NCBI GenBank assembly: GCA_913060695.1
Contig: CAJXUA010000011.1
Span: 1 to 64,000 of the forward strand
DNA: 64,000 nt
Reading direction: 5' to 3'
From: an uncultured Gammaproteobacteria bacterium
Lineage (GTDB): Bacteria > Pseudomonadota > Gammaproteobacteria > Pseudomonadales > Pseudohongiellaceae
A program made the position numbers and the translations under genes. The notes under the pieces were generated by a model that ran no database searches, had not been told where the DNA came from, and saw only the letters and a program-made list of their open reading frames with translations. Positions within the stretch are counted from its first letter, which is position 1, and every line of letters starts with the position of its first letter. Below, one piece after another: positions 45,259-56,415 of this stretch.

Positions 45259-45273
45259 GAGACTAGGGGAGAC

Positions 45274-46176
45274 ATGCACTCACACTCTCACGGTCATGAT
45301 AATAGCCACGACGATGACGCCACTAGGCGCATCGGCTGGGCCTTCTTCCTCAATGTAGGCTTCACGCTGATTGAGTTCGTAGGCGGCGTTCTTACCAATA
45401 GCACCGCGATCATGGCCGACGCGGTGCATGATCTTGGCGACAGCCTATCGATCGGTCTCGCTTGGCTTCTCGCTCGGCTCAGTCGCAAACCAGTTTCCGA
45501 TGATTTCAGTTATGGCTATCGCCGCTTCTCCCTGTTGGGCTCTTTGCTCACTGGGATAGTGATGGTCGTTGGCTCCGTGTGGGTGCTCAATAGTGCCATA
45601 CCAAGGCTGCAAGACCCGGTTATGCCGGTTACCGAGGGCATGCTCGGTTTAGCGATATTCGGTATCGCGGTCAATGGCTTCGCTGCCTTCAAGCTTTCCA
45701 AGGGCAATACCCTCAATGAGAGGATGCTCAATTGGCATTTATTAGAAGACGTGCTCGGTTGGGTTGCCGTGCTGATCGTCTCTATAGTGCTGATGTTTAA
45801 GGAGTGGCCGATTCTAGATCCAATCTTATCGATCGGATTCACGCTCTTTGTTTTGCTGAACGTGGTGCGCAATCTTTGGAAGACCTTGCGGCTGTTCTTA
45901 CAGGGCACGCCAGAGGAACTCAGTTTAGGGCCTATTAGGGAAAAGCTCGGCGCGCTAGTTGGGGTAGCGGAAATTCATCATTTACATGTGTGGTCGCTCG
46001 ATGGAGAGCAGCATGTGCTGACCGCTCATCTGGTGCTTGCTCATGATCTCGAGGTGGAGGAGCAATTAGAATTAAAACAGCGGGTTGCGGAAGGTTTGCG
46101 AGAGTTTAGATTTGCGCACTCTACCATAGAGTTAGAGTTCAAGGACGAGCATTGCAGGGATTCCAGCGAGTCCTAA
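45274..46176 (+). CDS. Cation diffusion facilitator (CDF) metal exporter
   Basis: The 300-residue inner-membrane antiporter removes divalent metals, most often zinc. It has a His/Asp-rich N-terminus (MHSHSHGHDNSHDDD), six predicted helices, the metal-site helix MADAVHDLGDSLSIGLAW and a second site near NWHLLEDVLGWVAVL, then a C-terminal cytoplasmic domain with VAEIHHLHVWSLDGEQHVLTAHLVL. This pattern is ZitB/CzcD-like. A strong terminator follows. It is one of three His-rich metal-handling candidates in the window, with the permease at 18457 and the small protein at 9973. Confidence 0.95.
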   Translation: MHSHSHGHDNSHDDDATRRIGWAFFLNVGFTLIEFVGGVLTNSTAIMADAVHDLGDSLSIGLAWLLARLSRKPVSDDFSYGYRRFSLLGSLLTGIVMVVGSVWVLNSAIPRLQDPVMPVTEGMLGLAIFGIAVNGFAAFKLSKGNTLNERMLNWHLLEDVLGWVAVLIVSIVLMFKEWPILDPILSIGFTLFVLLNVVRNLWKTLRLFLQGTPEELSLGPIREKLGALVGVAEIHHLHVWSLDGEQHVLTAHLVLAHDLEVEEQLELKQRVAEGLREFRFAHSTIELEFKDEHCRDSSES

Positions 46177-46199
46177 AAGAGCCAGAATTAAGGCATAAA

Positions 46200-46224
46200 A
46201 AAAGGGGCTAAGAGCCCCTTTTTT
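46200..46224 (+). terminator. Rho-independent terminator after the CDF gene
   Basis: AAAAGGGGCT and AGCCCCTTTT form a 10-bp stem with a 3-nt loop and a T-run. Its A-rich left side makes it work also for the convergent OmpA-like gene. Confidence 0.93.
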
Positions 46225-46284
46225 GTTACTTTTGCCTAAGTCACAAGGCGCATCTCATCGAAGCGCCTAGTGAGAGCAGAAGGA

Positions 46285-47412
46285 TTAGCGACGTGCAGTC
46301 ACTTCTACTTCTACGCGACGGTCTGGCTGCAAACAAGCGATCAGTGCAGGAGTTGCCACTGTGCCTGGACATGCTGCCATCGTAGTCACTGGGTTAGAGC
46401 CATTGATACCGCGAGCAGTAATCTTAGCAGCTTGGATGCCACGAGTGATTAGATATGCTTTCACAGCCTCTGCACGACGAGTAGACAGGGCCAAGTTGTA
46501 AGCCTGACGACCTAGACGGTCGGTATGGCCTGTAACAGTGATCACGTCATACTGAGTGCCACTTAGGCTAGTAGCCAAAGTGTCGAGCTCGCGCTGACCA
46601 GCAGGCAACAATACATCGCTGTCGAACGCGAAGAATGAGTCAGCTGAAAGAGTAGTTACTACAGGTGCTGGTGCAGGTGCTGGAGTCGGTGCTGGAGTAG
46701 GCGCACGAACAGGTGCCGGCGCTGGCGCTGGAGTTGGGGCAACTGCAACAGGCATTGGCTTTGGCTTAGCGAAGCTGTACACAAGACCAACAGAGTAAAG
46801 ATTTACATTGCCATCGCGACGGATAACGTCTTCTAGGTTGTAACGCTCTGCTTCAACGCGCACGCTTACTGCGTCGTTAATGGCATAAGCCATACCAACG
46901 CCGAATTTCTCGTGCGTATCGCGGCGGCTACCAGTTGGGTAGTTAGTGCCGGCTGCATAGCCAGTGCCGTAGAAGTCACTGTCCAAGTCGATTTTGTTCA
47001 TACCGGCGCGGCCGAATACGGACATCTTGTCAGTAATAGGTAGGGTAACCACTGCATCGAAGTTAATGCCGCGGACTGCCATGTCGCTCAACAGTAGACC
47101 AGAAGGCAGTACTGCTGTGTCTAGGTTATAGCTGCCTAGGTCAAAGTAACCGGCTTCTAGAGCGAAGTAAGGAGTAAACTGATAACCACCATAAAGCTTA
47201 AAGCCAAAATCTTTAGTGTCAGAGCGACGGCTAGTGTATGTGAAACCTGGCTTGAAGAGCTCGTCTGTGATTCGGGTCTTATCGATTTTTGACGATGCGC
47301 GGCCTAGATTGATGCCGGCATAAATCCCTGGTTCTGCAGCCAAAGCAACTGGGCTCAAGAGGCAAGCTAGCAAACAGATGTGTGCTGTACCAATGGATCG
47401 TGTAGTTTTCAT
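46285..47412 (-). CDS. OmpA-family outer-membrane protein
   Basis: The 375-residue protein has a signal peptide (cleavage near VALAAEP), an N-terminal eight-strand barrel domain (about 25-215, with GFKLYGGYQFTPYFALEAGYF), a Pro/Ala/Thr hinge of about 45 residues made of repeated APTPAP units, and an OmpA-like peptidoglycan-binding domain with VTGHTDRLGRQAYNLALSTRRAEAV. The final part contains two Cys. It should tether the outer membrane to the wall. The 883-bp upstream gap with several palindromes suggests elaborate regulation. Confidence 0.94.
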   Translation of the reverse strand: MKTTRSIGTAHICLLACLLSPVALAAEPGIYAGINLGRASSKIDKTRITDELFKPGFTYTSRRSDTKDFGFKLYGGYQFTPYFALEAGYFDLGSYNLDTAVLPSGLLLSDMAVRGINFDAVVTLPITDKMSVFGRAGMNKIDLDSDFYGTGYAAGTNYPTGSRRDTHEKFGVGMAYAINDAVSVRVEAERYNLEDVIRRDGNVNLYSVGLVYSFAKPKPMPVAVAPTPAPAPAPVRAPTPAPTPAPAPAPVVTTLSADSFFAFDSDVLLPAGQRELDTLATSLSGTQYDVITVTGHTDRLGRQAYNLALSTRRAEAVKAYLITRGIQAAKITARGINGSNPVTTMAACPGTVATPALIACLQPDRRVEVEVTARR

Positions 47413-47757
47413 TTATTTCTCCGTGAGAACTATGTTCTCGTATTCACTAAATAGCAGGTGGATCGTTGTGGGCGCGCATCTTCATCTTAAGTAATGTCGT
47501 TGTCAATGGATCGGACAACTATATTTTCCCGCTAACGTCCGGGGAATTTAAGCTTTCAACTCGGGCCTTCCAGATCAATGTGGTTATGGCAAATTGGATT
47601 TGTCCCAAAACAGGGTGATATTATCCAAAGCGCCTATCTCTTTAATACTAGTAATATTTTAAATATCAATGTCTTGCATTAATATTCTGGCTATTTTGAT
47701 TATAGCTCTTAGATCATCAGTTTCTTGTCTGTTGTGCTTACGCTCAAACTAACTAAG

Positions 47758-47769
47758 TAGACCGGTCTA
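47758..47769. promoter_or_regulatory. TAGACCGGTCTA palindrome, candidate TetR-type operator
   Basis: A perfect 12-bp palindrome 346 bp upstream of the OmpA-like start. Half-sites of this kind (TAGACC/GGTCTA) are used by several TetR-family repressors. No TetR gene is in the window. Confidence 0.4.
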
Positions 47770-47886
47770 ATCTTTGTATCTGTCATTAGACACACTACAT
47801 GCATATTGTCTCTTAAGAGCAGCGTTGTGATCTGTGCGCCCGCGCACATAGAAATCAAATAGGCGCCCATACAAGCACTGAATAGC

Positions 47887-47897
47887 TAGACAGTCTA
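47887..47897. promoter_or_regulatory. TAGAC-A-GTCTA palindrome, second candidate operator
   Basis: It shares the TAGAC/GTCTA arms of the site at 47758 with a shorter spacer, about 129 bp away. Two related sites in one gap make a regulatory role more plausible than either alone. Confidence 0.35.
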
Positions 47898-48120
47898 AAT
47901 ATCTACTCGTAACGCAGGGCGCGCACGAGCTTTGAGTACTGCTATAGCAATAGCCCAACGATGTGCAGCCGAGAGCTGCCTAGGACTTTACGAATGCCGA
48001 GTTTTTTGTTCTTTGCGGGTGCTGCGCGCAGTGTAGCTAATTTAGCGGGTTTTGGGGTAAAGGGTAGCGTTCTGCGTAATAGCGTGATTTTGGAAAAGAG
48101 CATAACTAAAGCTAATCTAT

Positions 48121-48150
48121 TATTTCCGGTAATTATTATTACCGGAAATA
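48121..48150. terminator. Perfect 13-bp-arm hairpin downstream of gor
   Basis: TATTTCCGGTAAT and ATTACCGGAAATA surround a TATT loop without mismatch, 146 bp past the gor stop. No proper T-run follows on either strand, so it may be a processing or protein-binding site instead of a terminator. Confidence 0.45.
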
Positions 48151-48295
48151 GTGGAATTGCAGGAGTTAGAAGGAATTTAAGCCCCCTCAATACGTTAAAC
48201 GCCAAACTTCGAGCCTTTTATAGGTCGTCCATTAAACTGCGCGACTCGATGGCAATAACTTGCCGCAGACATTCGGTGCGCTGTCCGCTAAGTTC

Positions 48296-49645
48296 CTACG
48301 CCGGCGTTCGCATCGTTACGAACTCTTCGGCCACGCTGGGATGAATACCGAGTGTTGCATCGAAGTCCGCTTTAGTCGCGCCAGCTTTGATTGCAATGGC
48401 AACGCCTTGAATGATCTCCGCGGCGTATTCTCCCATCATGTGAGCGCCGAGCACTTTATCGGATTTGGCATCCACAAGTAGCTTGATGAAGGTTTTCTCA
48501 ACGCGACCGCTAAGCGTATGCCGTAAAGGAGTAAATTGACTCTTATAGACGGTTATCTCGTCAAAACGCTCGCGCGCCTCAGTTTCCGTGAGGCCTACGG
48601 TGGCAATCTCTGGCTGACAGAACACCGCCGTTGGAATGTCGTGGTAATTCATCTCTTTATTACCCTTGCCAAACAAGCGCTGCGAGAGAATCTGACCCTC
48701 GGCGAGCGCCACTGGAGTCAAGGCAACACGGTCGATCACGTCACCGACAGCGTGAATATTGGGAATATTCGAGGTGAAATGTTTGTCTACGATCACAGCG
48801 CCGTTCTTGGCGAGTTTGACCCCAAGCTTTTCTAGGCCGAGTTCCTTCGTATTGGGATGGCGGCCGGTGGCAAAAAGCACTGTATCAACCTCTATGTCGT
48901 CGCCACGATCAAAGCGCACGCGTAAGCGCCCGCCTTGTTTTGTAATCTCCTCGACATTGGATTGAAGGTGTAGTTTCGAGGATTTCTCCAGCTCTATGGT
49001 AAAGGCCGCAGCGACATCTAGGTCGAAACCGCGTAATAAGTGTGTGCCACGATAGGAAACGCAGGTTTTAACGCCGAGCGCGGCGAATATGCCAGCGAAC
49101 TCGACGGCTATATAACCGCCACCGACGATTAGGATGGATTTTGGGAGCGTTTCGAGTGAGAAGACTTCATTCGAGGTGATGGCGTGTTGGCTGCCTGGGA
49201 ATTGTGGCACGAAGGGCCAGCCGCCGGTGGCGATGAGAATCTCCTTGGCGGTGACTTTGCGGCTTTGCAGTTGCACTGTATGGGCGTCTAGCAGCGCGGC
49301 GCGTTCGTGAAATACCTCGGCCCCAACCCCGTTCATCAAGGACTGATAGATAGTGCTAAGTCGGCTAATCTCTTTACTCTGATTGCTTACAAGGGTCGGC
49401 CAATCGAATTGAGGCTCCACGGGGAACTGCCAGCCATAGCCACGCGCATCGGCGAAGTCTTTCGCATAGTGCGCGGCATAGCTGTAGAGTTTCTTGGGAA
49501 TACAGCCTACGTTGACACATGTGCCCCCCATATAACGCTCTTCGGCCATGCCAACTTTTGCGCCGAGTGCGGCGGCTATGCGGCCAGCTCTTACACCGCC
49601 AGAGCCTCCTCCAATAATGAAGAGATCGTAATCGTAGTTAGTCAA
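48296..49645 (-). CDS. gor: Glutathione-disulfide reductase
   Basis: The 449-residue flavoenzyme reduces glutathione disulfide with NADPH in the cytoplasm. It has the FAD-binding GGGSGG motif near the N-terminus, the redox disulfide in GGTCVNVGCIPKKLYSYAA (Cys43, Cys48), the NADPH domain motif VGGGYIAVEFAGIF and the C-terminal catalytic His435-Glu440 (HPSVAEE). Length and motifs are those of class I glutathione reductases, not lipoamide dehydrogenases. It is divergent from the ribbon-helix-helix gene. Confidence 0.95.
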   Translation of the reverse strand: MTNYDYDLFIIGGGSGGVRAGRIAAALGAKVGMAEERYMGGTCVNVGCIPKKLYSYAAHYAKDFADARGYGWQFPVEPQFDWPTLVSNQSKEISRLSTIYQSLMNGVGAEVFHERAALLDAHTVQLQSRKVTAKEILIATGGWPFVPQFPGSQHAITSNEVFSLETLPKSILIVGGGYIAVEFAGIFAALGVKTCVSYRGTHLLRGFDLDVAAAFTIELEKSSKLHLQSNVEEITKQGGRLRVRFDRGDDIEVDTVLFATGRHPNTKELGLEKLGVKLAKNGAVIVDKHFTSNIPNIHAVGDVIDRVALTPVALAEGQILSQRLFGKGNKEMNYHDIPTAVFCQPEIATVGLTETEARERFDEITVYKSQFTPLRHTLSGRVEKTFIKLLVDAKSDKVLGAHMMGEYAAEIIQGVAIAIKAGATKADFDATLGIHPSVAEEFVTMRTPA

Positions 49646-49710
49646 TTTCTAGGTCTTCCTTTGTAGGATCAATGCGTTATTGAGTGTTGAGTCAGTGAGT
49701 TGTTACAGCT

Positions 49711-50139
49711 ATGATCACAAATAAATTTGCTCGAATACAGGCTTTTACTATGTGCTGGGACTCTCCCGAATCAGACTCGCAACAAGTTAACACAGATATT
49801 CCGCAGCAAGCTCACACTTTGGAGCAGGGTGAATATTCTCAGCAAGGCTCAGGCGAGATCGAGCAAGACAATGACGCTGCGCCGGTAAAGCCAGAAATGA
49901 GTAAGTTTGTGGTGCGTTTACCAGCTGACTTGCTGGAGAAGCTAAAACATGTCTCCCGGCACCATAAGCGCAGTATGAATACAGAGATAAACCTACTTCT
50001 AGGCCGCTATATTGAACGAGTGAAAGGCGAGTCTCGCCCTGGTGTCGACGAGCACTTGAAGCTAGATTCACAGTTGTTGAATAAGCTGAGCGCCCTTCCT
50101 GCCCAAAAGATCGAGGCACTGCTCGATCTGCTCGACTGA
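49711..50139 (+). CDS. Ribbon-helix-helix (Arc-like) DNA-binding protein
   Basis: The 142-residue protein has a disordered, Gln/Glu-rich N-terminus (residues ~15-60) and an Arc-type domain at about 65-110: SKFVVRLPADLLEKLKHVSR followed by RSMNTEINLLLGRYIE. The FVVRLP strand is the base-contacting ribbon. A helical C-terminus ends ALPAQKIEALLDLLD. An alternative start is ATG at 49750. The target is unknown. It precedes the AlkB-like gene by 19 bp. Confidence 0.85.
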   Translation: MITNKFARIQAFTMCWDSPESDSQQVNTDIPQQAHTLEQGEYSQQGSGEIEQDNDAAPVKPEMSKFVVRLPADLLEKLKHVSRHHKRSMNTEINLLLGRYIERVKGESRPGVDEHLKLDSQLLNKLSALPAQKIEALLDLLD

Positions 50140-50158
50140 CATTTCGAAGAGCCCATTC

Positions 50159-50809
50159 ATGCGCTTTGCTAAAGACCCTGTTCTCGACTTGTTCGATGAT
50201 TCTGCAAATGGGGTCGCGCTTCCTATAGTGGATGGGCAGCTACACTATTTCCCGAATGCGTTTACTGAGGCGGAAGCAGATGCGTTAATGCAACGCTGTC
50301 TCACCGAACTCCCTTGGCGCCAAGATCATATCAATATCGCCGCTAAGTCGATTCCTATACCGCGCCTCCAGTGTTGGTTGGGAGATCCCGATGCACACTA
50401 TTCCTATTCCAACATTGCGTTGAGCCCGCAGCCTTGGCCAGAGTTTCTGTTGCCGATAAAAGCGCGCATCGAAACCCTCTGCGCGCATTCCTTTAACTCT
50501 GCCTTAGCCAATTACTATCGCGATGGTACCGACAGCGTAGATTGGCATAGTGATGATGAACAGGAGTTGGGTGAGAATGCCGTCATTGCGTCCTTGAGTC
50601 TTGGCACTAGTCGCGTGTTCGAATTAAAGCATCGTTACAAGAGTTCCCTGCAAACTCTGAAGACCACTTTAAGTCATGGCAGTGTATTGATTATGAAGGG
50701 CAGCACTCAGCAAAACTGGCGGCACCGTATTGCTAAGGTTAAGCACTTGGACGAGGCGCGAATTAATTTTACGTTCCGCAAGATTTTGCGCAAAAAGGTG
50801 GAAGGCTAG
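50159..50809 (+). CDS. AlkB-like 2-oxoglutarate/Fe(II) dioxygenase
   Basis: The 216-residue protein shows the AlkB fold: PRLQCWLGD substrate lid, NYYRDGTDSVDWHSDDEQELG with the His-x-Asp iron pair, IASLSLGTSRVFELKH and the distal iron His in GSTQQNWRHRIAK, followed by RINFTFRKI with the 2-oxoglutarate-binding Arg. This resembles ALKBH2/3-type and bacterial AlkB-like enzymes that oxidatively remove alkyl lesions from nucleic acids. Its stop abuts the next gene (start at 50810), so the two are cotranscribed. Confidence 0.92.
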   Translation: MRFAKDPVLDLFDDSANGVALPIVDGQLHYFPNAFTEAEADALMQRCLTELPWRQDHINIAAKSIPIPRLQCWLGDPDAHYSYSNIALSPQPWPEFLLPIKARIETLCAHSFNSALANYYRDGTDSVDWHSDDEQELGENAVIASLSLGTSRVFELKHRYKSSLQTLKTTLSHGSVLIMKGSTQQNWRHRIAKVKHLDEARINFTFRKILRKKVEG

Positions 50810-51937
50810 ATGGATCATTTCGATCTTTGTATCGTAGGCGCCGGTGTTATCGGCATCGCCATTGCCGAGGCGATCGCACGCACTAAGCCCCCCTCCTACT
50901 CGATTGTTTTGCTAGAGCAAAATAGTAGCTTCGGGCAGGAAACCAGTAGTCGCAATAGCGAGGTAATTCATGCGGGTCTCTATTACCAACAAGGCTCTCT
51001 GAAAGCGCGTCTGTGTAGAGAGGGCAGCGCCATGCTCTACGACTATTGTCGGAAGTACGAAATCGCCCATCGCCGCGTCGGAAAATTCATTGTGGCGCAA
51101 GAGAACGAATTAGAAGCATTGCAAGCCTTGGCAGAGCGAGCGCGCGACAATGACGTACTCGAATTGCATTGGCGCGATCGCAAAGCCCTGCAGGATAAGG
51201 AACCACTCGTTGAGGCGAGTGCTGCCCTGTTCTCCCCCAATACCGGCATAGTAGATAGCCACGCTCTTATGCAATCACTTTTGTCCCAGGCGCAGACGGC
51301 TGGAGTGGAGTTTGTCTGTCGTACTCGCGTAGAGCGTGTGTTGTGCGGCGCGAAAAGTTTCGAAGTGCATACCGTGAGTGGTGAGCACGGACAGAAAGAA
51401 GCGTACCGGTTTCATTGCAGTGCCCTGATCAACGCCGCAGGATTAAATGCACAGTCGTTGGCATCGCGTATTGATGGTCTAGACAGTGCGCACATCCCGA
51501 CTCAGCTGCTCACTAAAGGCAATTATTTCAAACTCAATGGCCGCGCACCGTTTCAACATTTAATCTATCCGATGCCTGCCGCGCAGACCAGCGGGCTCGG
51601 CATACATGCCTGTCTTGATCTTGGCGGTGGGGTGCGTTTTGGGCCAGACATCGAGGCCATCGACGCTGTGAACTACAAGGTTGATGTGCAAAGGAAAGCG
51701 CAATTTGTGGAGGCGATTCGGCGTTACTATCCTAGCCTCAACCCTGCACAATTAGAGCCCGATTATGCAGGGGTTCGTCCGAAGCTGCACTCCCCAAAGG
51801 GGCAGCCAATGGACTTCGTTTTACAGACGGCCGATGTGCACGCAGTGCCGGGTTTAGTGCAGTTGTTTGGCATTGAGTCGCCCGGGCTTACTGCGAGCCT
51901 AGCGATTGGAAAAACCATCGCGCAGCATTTAGCTTAG
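50810..51937 (+). CDS. FAD-dependent oxidoreductase, L-2-hydroxyglutarate-oxidase-like
   Basis: The 375-residue DAO-family flavoprotein starts with the dinucleotide fold DLCIVGAGVIGIAIAEAIAR. The block SSRNSEVIHAGLYYQ, the middle LINAAGLNAQSLA and the C-terminal GLGIHACLDLGGGVRFGPD plus YAGVRPKL resemble LhgO/L2HGDH-type enzymes, which oxidise L-2-hydroxyglutarate to 2-oxoglutarate. Pairing with a 2-oxoglutarate-dependent dioxygenase upstream is suggestive, but the substrate remains inferred. It ends one base before the convergent DUF411 stop. Confidence 0.88.
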   Translation: MDHFDLCIVGAGVIGIAIAEAIARTKPPSYSIVLLEQNSSFGQETSSRNSEVIHAGLYYQQGSLKARLCREGSAMLYDYCRKYEIAHRRVGKFIVAQENELEALQALAERARDNDVLELHWRDRKALQDKEPLVEASAALFSPNTGIVDSHALMQSLLSQAQTAGVEFVCRTRVERVLCGAKSFEVHTVSGEHGQKEAYRFHCSALINAAGLNAQSLASRIDGLDSAHIPTQLLTKGNYFKLNGRAPFQHLIYPMPAAQTSGLGIHACLDLGGGVRFGPDIEAIDAVNYKVDVQRKAQFVEAIRRYYPSLNPAQLEPDYAGVRPKLHSPKGQPMDFVLQTADVHAVPGLVQLFGIESPGLTASLAIGKTIAQHLA

Positions 51938-51938
51938 C

Positions 51939-52472
51939 TTAGTATTGCTCCGCCTTAGTCGCGATATGCGCATAAACCTGCGAGCTACCGTCGGTCTTCA
52001 TGACGATCACATCATAGGGATTAAACTGATCACCAATTTCCATGCCTGGGCTACCCAAAGGCATGCCTGGCACCGCGAGACCGATAGCATCGTCAGGCTT
52101 TTCGTCTAGAAAACGCTGCACGATATTGGCAGGTATATGGCCTTCGAAAACATAGCCTTCCGGTGACACTGCGGTGTGGCAAGATTGAAACTGCGGCGCA
52201 ATGCCCAGCTTAAGTTTTTCACCGTTGAGATCTTGTGGGTGGCTGATCTGTGCGAGGAAACCACGCTCACTGGCATGTTGCACCCAGCCTTCGCAGCAGC
52301 CACAGGAAGGGTCTTTCATTACCTGCAATACGGTTGCCTCGCTAGTGGATTCAGACGCAAGCGCTGTGCTGTTGCTCTGTTGCTGACAGCCACTTAGTAA
52401 CAGCGCGCTGAATAGGATTGCGCTAAAAGAGCTCACTGGTTTGCGTAGTAAATTCACGGAAAAATTTAACAT
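51939..52472 (-). CDS. DUF411 lipoprotein (metal-associated)
   Basis: ATG at 52472 has GAGGA 6 nt before it; a GTG at 52484 overlapping the pilZ stop is the alternative. The 177-residue product has a lipobox (LLSGC) and the DUF411 core VMKDPSCGCCEGWVQH, a Cys-x-Cys-Cys cluster that likely binds metal, followed by SCHTAVSPEGYVFEGHIPANIV and GLAVPGMPLGSPGME. DUF411 proteins are often found with copper-resistance genes; none is adjacent here. It is attached to the 3-prime end of the pilZ-holB-tmk operon, which is an unusual location. Confidence 0.9.
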   Translation of the reverse strand: MLNFSVNLLRKPVSSFSAILFSALLLSGCQQQSNSTALASESTSEATVLQVMKDPSCGCCEGWVQHASERGFLAQISHPQDLNGEKLKLGIAPQFQSCHTAVSPEGYVFEGHIPANIVQRFLDEKPDDAIGLAVPGMPLGSPGMEIGDQFNPYDVIVMKTDGSSQVYAHIATKAEQY

Positions 52473-52480
52473 GGGTATCC

Positions 52481-52845
52481 TCACATCGTGTTCGTGGGTT
52501 TGTCGGAATTAAGGCTGCCGGCGAGTATAGTTTCAATCTTATTCCTAATTGCGCCTTTGCTATCCTTGAAGTGTATACCTATGCCCGAGGAGCGATTGCC
52601 CTGCGCTAGTTCGGGGGTAATCCACACTACTGTGCCGGCAATTGGAATGCGCTCGCCGTCGTCCATTAGTTTGAGCAGCATGAAAACTTGGTTGCCCATC
52701 TCGTAGCTGCGCGTGGTTGGAATGAAGAGGCCGCCATTCTTTAGGAATGGCATATAGGCAGCATAGAGCACGGCCTTGTCGTTGATGGTCAATGACAAGA
52801 TGCCATGTTTGGCTGGCCTATTCTCTGTTTCTGCCACGGGCATAT

Positions 52846-52849
<4 letters not shown>
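52481..52849 (-). CDS. pilZ: PilZ domain protein (type IV pilus biogenesis)
   Basis: The 122-residue protein is the stand-alone PilZ of the conserved tmk-holB-pilZ order. Its N-terminal GILSLTINDKAVLYAAYMPFL and FIPTTRSYEMGNQVFMLLKLMDDGERIPIAGTVVWITP (in parts) match type IV pilus PilZ. The canonical c-di-GMP motifs RxxxR and D/NxSxxG are not evident, as in Pseudomonas PilZ, which does not bind the nucleotide. Its start overlaps the holB stop by 4 bp. Confidence 0.93.
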
Positions 52850-55539
<2,690 letters not shown>

Positions 55540-55543
<4 letters not shown>

Positions 55544-56364
55544 ATTGGTCCATCCTCAGCGATCAGCGCTTGCAGTCGTTTAGTAATGGGCCCGATCTCA
55601 TAATTGAGCGCTGCCTGGTTCCACTGAATCTGGGTTATTGGCCAAATGCCCATTACGCTATTACAGACGAAGACTTCACTCGCCGTCTCGAGCTCTTCTA
55701 GGCCGAGTTTGCGCTCAGCGACATTCAAGCTCGCGTGCTCACGGCAGCGCGATATGATGGCCGCACGCATTACGCCCGCCACGCCACATTGACTTAACTC
55801 GGGTGTGAGCAGCACGCCATCGATGACGATAAAGACATTGGATTTAATACCCTCGATCAAGTCTCCTGCCGCATTGCACATCAGGCCCTCTTGGAACTGG
55901 GTCGGCACCTCGAAGCTCGCCATTACTTGATCAAGACGATTGAGATGCTTAAGGCCTGCTAAGACGGGGTTGCTAGATAAAGGATGCTTACACTTAAACG
56001 CACGAATGCCTTTGCTTGCCGCGTGGAGATAGTCCTGTGGTAGTGGATGTATCTGTAGGATTCGAGTTGGCTCGGGCGAAGCAGGAGCGCTGTATCCACG
56101 ACCGCCTGCGCCGCGGCTAATGATAATCTTCAAAACACCCGTAGCCCCGTGGGCGGCGATTAAGGAGTCGGCTTCGGTGCGAAGCGTCGAGAGGTCGGCT
56201 GGGATTTGCAGTGTTTGGCAGGCGGCATAGAGTCGGTCGAGGTGTTGTTGCCAGAACACAGGCTGATGGTCGCGAACTAAAATAGTCTCGAATGCGCCAT
56301 CGCCGTATTGCACCGCACGATCGGCGACTGGAAGTAGATTCTGATGCTGCCCGTTTACGAGCAT
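55540..56364 (-). CDS. pabC: Aminodeoxychorismate lyase
   Basis: A 274-residue fold-type IV PLP enzyme that releases pyruvate from aminodeoxychorismate to form p-aminobenzoate for folate. The N-terminus VNGQ...DRAVQYGDGAFETILV, the PLP Lys139 in LAGLKHLNRLDQV and SNVFIVIDGVLLTPEL are family marks. Its place between fabF and mltG is the standard one. Branched-chain aminotransferases share the fold, but context and length favour PabC. Confidence 0.94.
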
Positions 56365-56415
56365 GACGCCTCCCAGCTTGACGCTTTCAACACGAAATCA
56401 GCGTCTCTCGCGGAT

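Larger units (their letters stand above)
47413..48295. other. 883-bp gene-free gap between gor and the OmpA-like gene
   Basis: The longest intergenic stretch in the window, AT-rich in its left half. It holds two TAGAC...GTCTA palindromes (47758-47769, 47887-47897) and a 30-bp perfect hairpin (48121-48150). Open frames on both strands show no protein-like features; the two that share FPVIIITGN do so only because of the palindrome. A small RNA gene or long leader for the OmpA-like gene is possible but not shown. Confidence 0.55.

Noticed and set aside
47942-48344. Overlapping open frames on both strands in the gor/OmpA-like gap
   Set aside because: Both encode FPVIIITGN only because they cross the 30-bp palindrome; neither has a good start region or family resemblance.
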